A stretch of 6,381 nt of DNA from an archaeon (lineage in GTDB: Archaea > Thermoproteota > Nitrososphaeria > Nitrososphaerales > Gagatemarchaeaceae): assembly GCA_021822995.1 (NCBI GenBank), contig JAKAPN010000069.1, positions 1-6,381 on the forward strand, written 5' to 3'. Position numbers and translations under genes: made by a program. Within the stretch, counting starts at the first letter, position 1. The number at the start of each line of letters is the position of its first letter. The notes under the pieces are model-generated. The model had not been told where the DNA came from. It saw only the letters and a program-made list of their open reading frames with translations, and searched no databases. Below are positions 1 through 5,670 of this stretch, piece after piece.

Positions 1-2
1 CC

Positions 3-65
3 GAAGCGATCAGGGAGCACAGGGAGGGCAAGACCATCCCCTTCGTCAGGAAACACAATCATTGA
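3..65 (+). CDS. antitoxin of TA module 1 (3' end only)
   Basis: This is the last 20 codons of a gene that begins outside the window, read in the frame starting at base 3 and ending at TGA 63-65. The visible tail is charged and contains EGKTIPF, which resembles the C-terminal tails of small archaeal antitoxins that wrap around RelE-family toxins. The stop overlaps the TTG start of the toxin gene in a TTGA tetranucleotide, the same arrangement as in the complete module at 4977-5467. By position it should be the cognate antitoxin and autorepressor. The DNA-binding N-terminus is missing, so the family (ribbon-helix-helix, AbrB/VapB-like or Phd-like) cannot be told. The call rests on the frame, the tail and the overlap with a recognisable toxin. 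Confidence 0.6.
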   Translation, partial: EAIREHREGKTIPFVRKHNH

Positions 66-310
66 GGGTTTACCTGTCCACGAGAGCAAGAAAGGGCTTG
101 GACAGGGCACCTACAGAAGTCAAGAACCGACTTGAATCAGCCATCTCTGAACTCTTTCTGACGCCATACCCGGCCGGCTGCAAGAAGCTCAAGGGCGCGC
201 CAGACTGTTACAGGCTCCGAGTGGGAGTCTATCGAATCTTGTATTCGATTCTGTCCCGTGACGAGATACTCGTGTTCAAAATTGGACCAAGGGGCTCTGC
301 CTACGATTAG
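62..310 (+). CDS. RelE/ParE-superfamily toxin, TA module 1
   Basis: An 82-residue protein of normal RelE-fold size. RelE toxins of this type are small ribosome-dependent mRNA endonucleases, while ParE relatives poison gyrase; the sequence alone does not settle which. An N-terminal beta strand (RVYLS), a helical pair (about residues 8-32) and the family block KLKG-x4-YRLRVG-x-YRILY (residues 42-61) are visible, followed by the last strand and the IGPRGSAYD terminus (74-82). Most relatives have a G-H-R-x-x-V/A-Y ending; here the His position is Pro76, while Arg77 and Tyr81 are kept. The start is TTG at 62, overlapping the antitoxin stop; no ATG is available nearby, and AGGA at 50-53 could act as a ribosome binding site. 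Translational coupling with the antitoxin is likely. Toxin 2 of this window (5201-5467) is the same subtype but well diverged. Confidence 0.85.
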   Translation: MRVYLSTRARKGLDRAPTEVKNRLESAISELFLTPYPAGCKKLKGAPDCYRLRVGVYRILYSILSRDEILVFKIGPRGSAYD

Positions 311-355
311 CCGTATGGAGACACCGACAAAGGCGAGTCTGACAAAACTGTTGAT

Positions 356-442
356 AACGGGTTCGATTCCTTAGCGGCATGTACCCGTTCGTTTCGATAC
401 CATTCTTAGCTGCGAAAATGCACCGGTTCCCGTCGGGCCCGC
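356..442 (+). repeat. 87-bp intergenic repeat, copy A
   Basis: This aligns without a gap to 6227-6313 (copy D): 74 of 87 positions are identical by hand count. It starts with AACGGGTTCGATTCCTT and ends with the core CCCGTCGGGCCCGC (429-442). Inside, AACGGGT (356-362) can pair with ACCCGTT (383-389), TTTCG (392-396) with CGAAA (413-417), and ACGGG (357-361) alternatively with CCCGT (429-433), so the element could form mutually exclusive stems. It begins 45 bp after the stop of toxin 1, nearly the same offset as copy D after toxin 3. I see no open reading frame shared by the copies. Role unknown: 3' UTR structure, recombination site, regulator site and non-autonomous mobile repeat all remain possible. 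Confidence 0.85.
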
Positions 443-516
443 GATGAAATAGCTCAGAATGAACTCCGTTTAGCTACCAGAGTATGATTCAGGCTTTTTG
501 CAGAAGATATTCCTAG

Positions 517-536
517 GTCAATTGACGCCTAAATAG
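517..536 (+). promoter_or_regulatory. possible promoter of the giant surface-protein gene
   Basis: CTAAATAG at 529-536 is the best TATA-like octamer upstream of the start at 573. It would place transcription start near 559, leaving a leader of about 14 nt with no clear Shine-Dalgarno sequence. A perfect 10-bp palindrome, GTCAATTGAC (517-526), ends 2 bp upstream of it, where the BRE or an operator would lie. The rest of the 311-572 spacer holds repeat A (356-442) and a short T5 run at 495-499 that could help end the toxin 1 transcript. The assignment is tentative because the TATA match is imperfect. Confidence 0.35.
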
Positions 537-572
537 CTAATCAAGGCGGTCCAGCTGGCGTATCCGCAGAGC

Positions 573-3500
573 TTGGACAAACGAGTCGTCGCCATAGCCG
601 TTGTGCTGCTGATCACTGCTGGTGCGTACGTTGCCATAATGTCATTTCACCCTCAGCCAGTTCCGTCTACATCTAGCACAAACTCCACCGGGACCATTGG
701 TTCTAGTCCTACTAGCATTGGCACTACTCAAAGCTCTTCAACGCTGGTAGAGACCTCTTTAATCTCGGCATCGGCTTCAACTACTTCTACGACAGGACAG
801 GCTCCGACTAAATACTTCCTCAAATTCTTGGTCAACGGTAGCGAAGGCGGAGTGACCGTTTCCCCTTCCCCGGAGCTGGGCGGCGGGTACACCCCTGGCA
901 CATTGATCAGGCTAACGCCCGTCCCAAATAGCGGTTACTACTTCTTCAAGTGGGCCGGACAAGCTACTGGTTCTGCCAATCCTCTTCTCATGAGCCTGAC
1001 GCAGAACGAAACTGTCCAAGCTGACTTTCTAAGTTCAGGAATAGGCAGTTCGCTTGCCCCGGCTTGTTCCAACTCAGTTAGCCCTCAGCCGCCAACGATA
1101 GCGGCCGCCAACTCCCCAACAGCGGGCTCGGTCTCGTTTCAGGTCATCGGTCAGGACGGAGGGCCCGTCCAAGCTGTCGCTGTGAATGGCAATTACCTGT
1201 ACGCCGGAATCGGCATCAGGCTTGTGGCGTTCAACATACAGACCTCGATAGAACCCAAGGAAACCGGGTCGACAGCTCCTATGAATGGATCTGTTACCGG
1301 GATAGCAATTTCCGGGAACTTGGCAGCAGTTTCCGCTGGCGGAGGCGGTTTGTATTTGGTTGACATCTCGACCCCATCGCACCCGGAGATTGTAGGACAC
1401 TACGGGTCAAAAGGGTATGCAAACGGGGTTGCCTTTTCCGGAGCCTATGTCTATGTTGCCGATGGCCCTGATGGATTGATCATAGTCAACATTGCCAACC
1501 CATCTGACCCGACGGAGGTCGCCAACGTCTTCAATTTGGATTATGCGTTCGACGTAGCTATTTCAGGAACGACCGCATACGTGGCTGCGGGAGGATCCGG
1601 CATAAAGATTGCGAACATAGCGAATCCGTCAAATCCTAGCTCGCTCGGCTCATTAGACACTTCTGGTTACGACTTCGCCGTAGCTGTCAACGGTGGTACG
1701 GCATTCGTAGCCGCGGGCTGGAACGGATTACAGAGCCTCGACGTTTCAAGCCCCGCAACCCCCAGAGTCATCGAGAACGTGACCACAACGGGCTGGGCGA
1801 TGGGGGTATCTGTCGAGGACGGCCTGGTTTATGTAGCCGAAGGGGAATCTGGGCTCCAAGTCTATCAGTCCCAAGGTGGAACATTGTCACGCCTGGGGGG
1901 GTTCCAAGTTTCAGACTCAAATTTCGTAGCCGTTGCCGTCGATGCGAGCACCGCCTTTCTCGCCGACGAAACGCACGGCCTCTACATTGTAGACGTGTCG
2001 AACCCTTCTCAGCCTAGTGAACTGAGTCTATTCCCCTCGCTATTCAATGTCCAGTCCGTCGTCCTGAGTGGAGATTACGCGTATGCAGGGTCCACCAATG
2101 GGGTAGTGCGCGTGGTAAACATAACAAACCCCGCTGACCTTTTGGACACGGGCGAATTCACCCTTCCTGGGCCTGCAGGCGCAATGGCGTCGTCCCAGGG
2201 CAGTCTCTATGTTGGGGTCCAAGGCCTCCAGCTGCTCTTCCCATTCAATGTCACGGACCCAACTAATCCTGACCCTCGATATCCGACTTCGCTTTCGTTC
2301 TATACCCCAGGCGGGCAGTTCGGCGGGGTAACTGGAGGTTCCCCCAGAGGCGCGGTACTTCAGGGCGATACCCTCTATATCTCAGATGAAAGCGGACTAG
2401 TGATCTATGACGTGGCCAACCCATCGGCCCCCTGTATGTTGGGCCATCTCCTTGCTTCACCCAACATGGTGGATGGGAATCCTGTGAACTTTTGGTTCAC
2501 TCTGGACGCTTACGATGGCCTGGCCGCCATGACCGAATACAACGGATCATCCAGCTCTTCTCCAGCCATCGTTATCGTCAACATCACGAACCCCAGACAG
2601 CCTACGGTCATTGGTCAGTATAACTCCGGCTTGATGGACGGGGAGTCGTCGCAGAGCGTGGCTTTCTATTCTGGGATCCTCTATTTCATGAGCAACAGCC
2701 AGCTGTATGCCCTCAACGTACGTGACCTCGCAAATCCTACAGAAATCTCAAGCATCCCCCTCCCTAATAGTGCCGATAACACTTTCAATGCAGTCCGCTT
2801 GATGACCTCATACCAAGGCAAACTGCTCCTGCTTGACGGTACTTCGTTAGTTGCAGTTGACGTGAGCAACCCGGCGAAGATGACCATAAGCGGAAGCCTG
2901 TCCCTCCCCTTTCTTCCCTCTTGGGTTGGCGCTAGCGGAGGATACATCTATGTTGCCGACGGCCAGGGTGGAGTCTACGTAGCCCAGATGTCGAACACCT
3001 CTCAGCCGGCGTCAACTTCGAGCATCGGACAAACAGGACCTGCATTCCCATACTCGAACAGCTTTGGAGTACATACGAACTTGCCCGAAGCCGGCAGTTC
3101 GTTAGCTCACGAAGTCGTTTTGTTGACTATTGAGGCGGGACAAGCCTTCGCTGGCGCGATCCACTTAATGGTTGCACAGGTGACTGACCTCCTAGATCAC
3201 AGTTCAGCCGTAACGGGGCATCCTACTGGAGAAGGCGAAGGAGCGGCTGCAGCTCCCGCAGATCCTCCAAACTGCACTGTAACGAACACCGCAGACAGCG
3301 GGACGGGTTCTCTAAGGGAGTGCTTACTGTCAGAGTCACAAGGAGGAACGATAGCTTTCAGCCGGGTCGTGTTCCTGCCCGAAAGTCCAGCAACCATATT
3401 TCTCACAAGCGCTTTGAACGTGCAAAGTAACATTGTGATCAACGGGACAGGAGCTGGCGTGATAATCAATGGCAGCAAGATGGCATACGCAAACAACGGT

Positions 3501-4796
3501 ATAGGCTTGGAGGGTAATCACATCATCTTGCAGGGTTTGGAGATAGTCGACTTCCCATCAAATGGCGTGGGCGTTGGTGGATCGTATGATACGGTGATGA
3601 ATTGCGTAGTCAGCGGCAACAAAGACACAGGAGTCGACGTCGGGTCAGGGCCAGGTAATGTTGTTGTCGGCAGCTACATCGGGACGAATCCAGGCGGGAC
3701 AGAGGTTCTGGGCTCCCAAAACGCGGGGGTGGCACTAGATGGCGAGGGAAATACGATAGGAGGCGCGTCGCGGGCAGACAGGAACATAATCGCCGGAAAC
3801 CTCGTCTATGATGTTGTCGGCGACAGCACATATGGGAATACCATCGAAGGCAACTATATCGGGTTAGACGCAAGTGGCAACAGGATACTCGATCCGCCAT
3901 CCACGTTTGGCGTGTCGCTGCAGGTCAACTCGAGCGGCAACTTCGTGATTGGTAACGTCATCACAACCCAGAGAATAGCGCTGGTCACCATTGACCCCGG
4001 GTCGCAGTATGACTCGGTGGAAGGTAACCTGATTGGTCTGGATGCCGCCGGAAACACTGGCTTGGCGCAAAACATCGTAATCATTGCCGCTCCGTATGAC
4101 ATAATCGGCGGGACTCTGCCAGCAGACCGCAATGTAATCTACGGCTTCATTCAGGTGACTGTCCCCGACGTCTTCGTGCTCGGGAACTATTTCGGAACCG
4201 ACATCTCAGGTACGAGCGCGCTGCCCGGACTTGCCAAGTCAATCTACTTGCCAGGTACGACATTCGATTTTATCGGGGGGACGGGTGCGAATGACGGGAA
4301 TGTGATGGATACCCCGAACGGGATCCAAATCACCAGCGGCTCCTCGTACGACTTCGTCCTTGGGAACCGCATTGGGACTAACCCAACAGGACAAGTGGTT
4401 ACGTCTGACAATTATGATGTAGAGATTCAAGGTTCACAGCACTTATTCCTGCAAGGCAACTTGGTGTCTGGGGGGTCTCAGGCCGGCTTCTACCTTTCAA
4501 CTAACAGCGATTACAACACTATTAGGGCCAACATGATCACAGACAACCAGGGGGTTGGAACCAACGTAACAGGGACGGGGAACCTCATTTACGGCAATTC
4601 TTTCATCAACAACGGCGTGAACGCACACGACTACGGCCAAGGGAACCTGTGGGATAACGGGGTCAGTGGCAACTACTGGAGCGATTACACAGGCGTCAAC
4701 GGGGGGAGTGGGATAGGGACTACTCCCTACATCGTGACTCCGAATGGAGTCGATAGGTACCCATTGACATCGCCACCATCGCTTCCAACTGCCTGA
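573..4796 (+). CDS. giant secreted or membrane-anchored protein with LVIVD propellers and a beta-helix
   Basis: A 1407-residue extracellular protein. The start is TTG at 573: an in-frame stop lies at 534-536 and no ATG or GTG falls between. Residues 2-4 are charged (DKR), followed by a hydrophobic segment (5-25) acting as signal peptide or signal anchor, then a Ser/Thr-rich stalk (about 31-75). Residues 80-152 match a divergent InlB/'bacterial repeat' domain (GYTPGTLIRLTPVPNSGYYF, then KWAG). About 14 LVIVD blades occupy roughly 197-812, with the recurring pattern of a VAxSGxxxYVA strand, a GLxIVDI strand and an NPSxP turn. After a linker, a CSLREA-like entry (VTNTADSGTGSLREC, 903-917) opens a right-handed parallel beta-helix to about 1400, with five Y/N-x-I/F-G-T/L-D/N repeats and a NosD-like end (NYWSDY...GIGTTPYIV...DRYPL). 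LVIVD domains are thought to be surface adhesion modules; beta-helices often bind or process polysaccharide. No catalytic residues, PGF-CTERM or C-terminal membrane segment are visible, so anchoring would be N-terminal. Adhesin or S-layer-associated protein is an inference. Confidence 0.93.
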   Translation: MDKRVVAIAVVLLITAGAYVAIMSFHPQPVPSTSSTNSTGTIGSSPTSIGTTQSSSTLVETSLISASASTTSTTGQAPTKYFLKFLVNGSEGGVTVSPSPELGGGYTPGTLIRLTPVPNSGYYFFKWAGQATGSANPLLMSLTQNETVQADFLSSGIGSSLAPACSNSVSPQPPTIAAANSPTAGSVSFQVIGQDGGPVQAVAVNGNYLYAGIGIRLVAFNIQTSIEPKETGSTAPMNGSVTGIAISGNLAAVSAGGGGLYLVDISTPSHPEIVGHYGSKGYANGVAFSGAYVYVADGPDGLIIVNIANPSDPTEVANVFNLDYAFDVAISGTTAYVAAGGSGIKIANIANPSNPSSLGSLDTSGYDFAVAVNGGTAFVAAGWNGLQSLDVSSPATPRVIENVTTTGWAMGVSVEDGLVYVAEGESGLQVYQSQGGTLSRLGGFQVSDSNFVAVAVDASTAFLADETHGLYIVDVSNPSQPSELSLFPSLFNVQSVVLSGDYAYAGSTNGVVRVVNITNPADLLDTGEFTLPGPAGAMASSQGSLYVGVQGLQLLFPFNVTDPTNPDPRYPTSLSFYTPGGQFGGVTGGSPRGAVLQGDTLYISDESGLVIYDVANPSAPCMLGHLLASPNMVDGNPVNFWFTLDAYDGLAAMTEYNGSSSSSPAIVIVNITNPRQPTVIGQYNSGLMDGESSQSVAFYSGILYFMSNSQLYALNVRDLANPTEISSIPLPNSADNTFNAVRLMTSYQGKLLLLDGTSLVAVDVSNPAKMTISGSLSLPFLPSWVGASGGYIYVADGQGGVYVAQMSNTSQPASTSSIGQTGPAFPYSNSFGVHTNLPEAGSSLAHEVVLLTIEAGQAFAGAIHLMVAQVTDLLDHSSAVTGHPTGEGEGAAAAPADPPNCTVTNTADSGTGSLRECLLSESQGGTIAFSRVVFLPESPATIFLTSALNVQSNIVINGTGAGVIINGSKMAYANNGIGLEGNHIILQGLEIVDFPSNGVGVGGSYDTVMNCVVSGNKDTGVDVGSGPGNVVVGSYIGTNPGGTEVLGSQNAGVALDGEGNTIGGASRADRNIIAGNLVYDVVGDSTYGNTIEGNYIGLDASGNRILDPPSTFGVSLQVNSSGNFVIGNVITTQRIALVTIDPGSQYDSVEGNLIGLDAAGNTGLAQNIVIIAAPYDIIGGTLPADRNVIYGFIQVTVPDVFVLGNYFGTDISGTSALPGLAKSIYLPGTTFDFIGGTGANDGNVMDTPNGIQITSGSSYDFVLGNRIGTNPTGQVVTSDNYDVEIQGSQHLFLQGNLVSGGSQAGFYLSTNSDYNTIRANMITDNQGVGTNVTGTGNLIYGNSFINNGVNAHDYGQGNLWDNGVSGNYWSDYTGVNGGSGIGTTPYIVTPNGVDRYPLTSPPSLPTA
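1162..3006 (+). other. LVIVD beta-propeller region (about 14 blades) within the giant protein
   Basis: Translated blades of about 40-50 residues recur. Clear examples are GYANGVAFSGAYVYVADGPD with GLIIVNIANPSDP (from about 1417) and DYAFDVAISGTTAYVAAGGS with GIKIANIANPSNP (from about 1540). Later blades are more diverged, carry insertions (notably around 2250-2330 and 2470-2560), and lose the NPSxP turn in places. I count 14 units by eye, which would suit two seven-bladed propellers in tandem. The count is uncertain by one or two because of the degenerate blades around 2160-2560. Confidence 0.75.
3270..4770 (+). other. right-handed beta-helix region with 53-60-residue internal repeats
   Basis: After the CSLREA-like opening, the translation shows stacked short strands with Asn/Gly turns. 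Five copies of an IGTDxxGxxxL-type motif start near 3678, 3858, 4032, 4191 and 4371 (IGTNPGG, IGLDASGN, IGLDAAGN, FGTDISGT, IGTNPTGQ), spaced about 53-60 residues apart. Three of the intervals carry an IGG-x3-A-D-x-N-V/I motif (GGASRADRNII, GGTLPADRNVI, GGTGANDGNVM). This pattern is familiar from large bacterial beta-helix surface proteins. The last 70 residues instead look like archaeal NosD-type repeats (IYGNSFINN, NYWSDY, DRYPL). Confidence 0.8.
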
Positions 4797-4922
4797 CGTG
4801 TGGATGTCGAGGATAGATGGTCAATCGCGGTTCGGGATGAAACAAACCCCATCTTCGCGTTTGACCCCATGCGCAACGGGTAAAGGAAGCAAAGGAGAAT
4901 TGAATCCGTAATGGGTCCAAGC

Positions 4923-4943
4923 CCCGTCGGGCCCGCATGAAAT
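4923..4943 (+). repeat. repeat core copy B, next to the module 2 promoter
   Basis: CCCGTCGGGCCCGC (4923-4936) is identical to the 3' core of repeat A (429-442). The match continues as ATGAAAT (4937-4943), which in copy A follows after one extra G (444-450). Upstream similarity to the full repeat is poor, although AACGGG at 4875-4880 could still pair with CCCGTT/CCCGTC-type sequence, as in copy A. The core holds two overlapping dyads, CCCG-T-CGGG and CGGGCCCG. It ends 7 bp before the TATA-like octamer of TA module 2, so it may be an upstream regulatory site. The rest of the 4797-4964 spacer shows nothing else I can name. Confidence 0.7.
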
Positions 4944-4951
4944 CTTATATT
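4944..4951 (+). promoter_or_regulatory. TATA box of TA operon 2
   Basis: CTTATATT is preceded by a BRE-like purine-rich GAAAT (4939-4943). Its centre is about 29 bp upstream of the ATG at 4977, which predicts a leaderless or nearly leaderless transcript and supports that start over the upstream ATG at 4965. CATGA (4936-4940) and TCATG (4963-4967) form a 5-bp inverted pair around the box. These arms could be an operator for the ribbon-helix-helix antitoxin, but they are short enough to be chance. Confidence 0.6.
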
Positions 4952-4976
4952 GATGTAGACAATCATGTTTACGTAT

Positions 4977-5204
4977 ATGGCCACAACTCAGGTGCAGGTC
5001 AGAATCCCTGATGATCTCGTGAAGGAACTGGACCGCTGGATTGCTGAGGGCCGGTTCTCGAGCCGCAGCGAGGCCGTGAAGACCATCGTAGCCCTCTACA
5101 AGGAGAGGGAACGGACCCGCATATTCTACGAAATGCTCTCGAGGAGGAGCGAAGATGCCAGAAGGCATCCCGAGAGACTCGTTCCGCTCAGAGACGTCTC
5201 TTGA
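4977..5204 (+). CDS. ribbon-helix-helix (CopG/MetJ-fold) antitoxin, TA module 2
   Basis: A 75-residue protein beginning MATTQVQVRIPDDL. Residues 4-10 form the DNA-contacting beta ribbon (QVQVRIP). Helix A follows (DDLVKELDRWIAEGRF), then the turn and helix B (SSRSEAVKTIVALYKERER), the classic RHH layout. The C-terminal third is charged (RRSEDARRHPERLVPLRDV) and probably binds the toxin as a tail that orders on contact. It should dimerise, bind its own promoter and neutralise the RelE toxin encoded immediately downstream. An in-frame ATG at 4965 would add four residues (MFTY). I prefer 4977 because the core RHH proteins begin this way and the TATA box spacing suits it. The stop TGA lies inside the toxin start (TTGA, 5201-5204). 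Confidence 0.9.
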   Translation: MATTQVQVRIPDDLVKELDRWIAEGRFSSRSEAVKTIVALYKERERTRIFYEMLSRRSEDARRHPERLVPLRDVS

Positions 5205-5467
5205 CGTATTCGGTCCTGTTGGACCCCAGAGCGGCAAGGCCGCTGAAGAAATTGCAGCGTTCAATCGGAGACAGGATGCGAACGGCCTTAGCAGAGCTCG
5301 CAGAGAACCCGGAGGCAGGAGAGCACCTGAAGTCCTCGCAATACTGGAAGCTAAGGGTGGGAGATTACCGTGCAATCTACGAGATTGACGAGGCCTCGAG
5401 ACGTGTCATCGTAGTCTATGTCGGCCACCGGAAGAACGTATATGACGAGTTCTCGAGGTTACTCTGA
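5201..5467 (+). CDS. RelE-type toxin, TA module 2
   Basis: An 88-residue RelE-superfamily protein. Visible features are the first strand (YSVLLDP, 3-9), the helical hairpin (about 11-35) ending in the family's ENPEAGEHLK segment (35-44), the YWKLRVGDYRAIYEID block (48-63) and the C-terminal strand VIVVYVGHRKNVYDEF (69-84). Arg52, Arg57, His76, Arg77 and Tyr81 sit where archaeal RelE proteins keep basic and aromatic residues used in ribosome and mRNA contact, so the toxin appears intact. The predicted role is ribosome-dependent mRNA cleavage when the antitoxin is degraded. The start is TTG, sharing TTGA with the antitoxin stop, which suggests coupled translation. No Shine-Dalgarno sequence is visible before it. 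Confidence 0.92.
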   Translation: MTYSVLLDPRAARPLKKLQRSIGDRMRTALAELAENPEAGEHLKSSQYWKLRVGDYRAIYEIDEASRRVIVVYVGHRKNVYDEFSRLL

Positions 5468-5501
5468 CCATCACGCACCTTGTTCAAACCCATTATGGCA
5501 C

Positions 5502-5568
5502 GAACCCGTTTTCCGTGACCATCTCCAGGCGTGTCTTGGAAGCGGATTCCATCGGACCCGCGCAGCAA
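5502..5568 (+). repeat. diverged intergenic repeat, copy C1
   Basis: GAACCCGT (5502-5509) matches 6252-6259 of copy D. After a 2-nt gap, 5523-5568 aligns without gaps to 6275-6320 of D with 29 of 46 identities by hand count, including the shared end CGCxCAGCA. It thus looks like an older, decayed member of the same family. It lies 35 bp after the stop of toxin 2, so all three toxin genes in the window are followed by a member. The 5' half of the element (AACGGGTTCGATTCC) is not recognisable here. Confidence 0.55.
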
Positions 5569-5586
5569 AGTGCTCGCCGATTTCGC

Positions 5587-5614
5587 GGAATCGAACACTT
5601 TAGTGGTCGATTCC
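5587..5614 (+). repeat. 28-bp near-perfect palindrome
   Basis: GGAATCGA (5587-5594) and CACT (5596-5599) are mirrored by AGTG (5602-5605) and TCGATTCC (5607-5614) around a TT centre; only the 5595/5606 pair (A/G) fails. As RNA or single-stranded DNA it would form a hairpin of 12 pairs with one internal mismatch. As duplex DNA it is a two-fold site for a dimeric protein. Its right arm runs straight into repeat core C2. It lies 57-84 bp upstream of the module 3 antitoxin start, so it could be an operator or a terminator-like structure for the module 2 transcript, though no T run follows. Confidence 0.7.
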
Positions 5615-5626
5615 CGTCGGGCCCGC
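5613..5626 (+). repeat. repeat core copy C2
   Basis: CCCGTCGGGCCCGC is identical to the cores at 429-442 and 4923-4936. The preceding TCGATT joins it to the palindrome at 5587-5614. It ends 14 bp before the TATA box of TA operon 3, compared with 7 bp in operon 2. Recurrence upstream of two TA promoters suggests a regulatory role, but it may simply be the conserved end of the larger repeat family. Confidence 0.7.
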
Positions 5627-5637
5627 GAAGTCTAGTT

Positions 5638-5651
5638 AGGCTTATATGCCT
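5638..5651 (+). promoter_or_regulatory. TATA box of TA operon 3 inside a symmetric operator-like dyad
   Basis: CTTATATG (5641-5648) is centred 26-27 bp upstream of the ATG at 5671, the standard archaeal distance for a leaderless transcript. AGGC (5638-5641) and GCCT (5648-5651) flank TTATAT as an inverted repeat; six of seven pairs match. A repressor binding this dyad would block TBP directly, as expected for an autoregulated TA operon. That the module 3 antitoxin is the repressor is an inference. Confidence 0.65.
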
Positions 5652-5670
5652 GTATTAACACGACATTAAT

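Noticed and set aside
441..520. Possible tRNA gene starting near TAGCTCAG (450-457)
   Set aside because: The D-stem does not close, there is no anticodon arm, and the T-arm-like sequence lies upstream rather than downstream. The match to the D-loop consensus is isolated.
3197..3496. Minus-strand frames of 60-110 codons inside the giant gene (this and several others between 1074 and 4430)
   Set aside because: They all lie opposite a continuous coding frame with clear repeat domains and have no family features; they are shadows of its codon use.
4821..5375. 184-codon open frame on the minus strand
   Set aside because: It lies antisense to the RHH antitoxin and RelE toxin, both clear family members, has a Pro/Ser/Leu-rich composition typical of a shadow frame, and shows no recognisable domain.
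5155..5388. 77-codon plus-strand frame overlapping the module 2 genes
   Set aside because: It is out of frame with two well-supported genes, and its translation (Arg/Gly/Glu-rich) resembles no family I know.
5635..5641. GTTAGGC, a match to the integron attC GTTRRRY core
   Set aside because: No matching RYYYAAC partner at a suitable distance, and the other repeat copies lack GTTRRRY. A seven-base degenerate match is expected by chance at this length.
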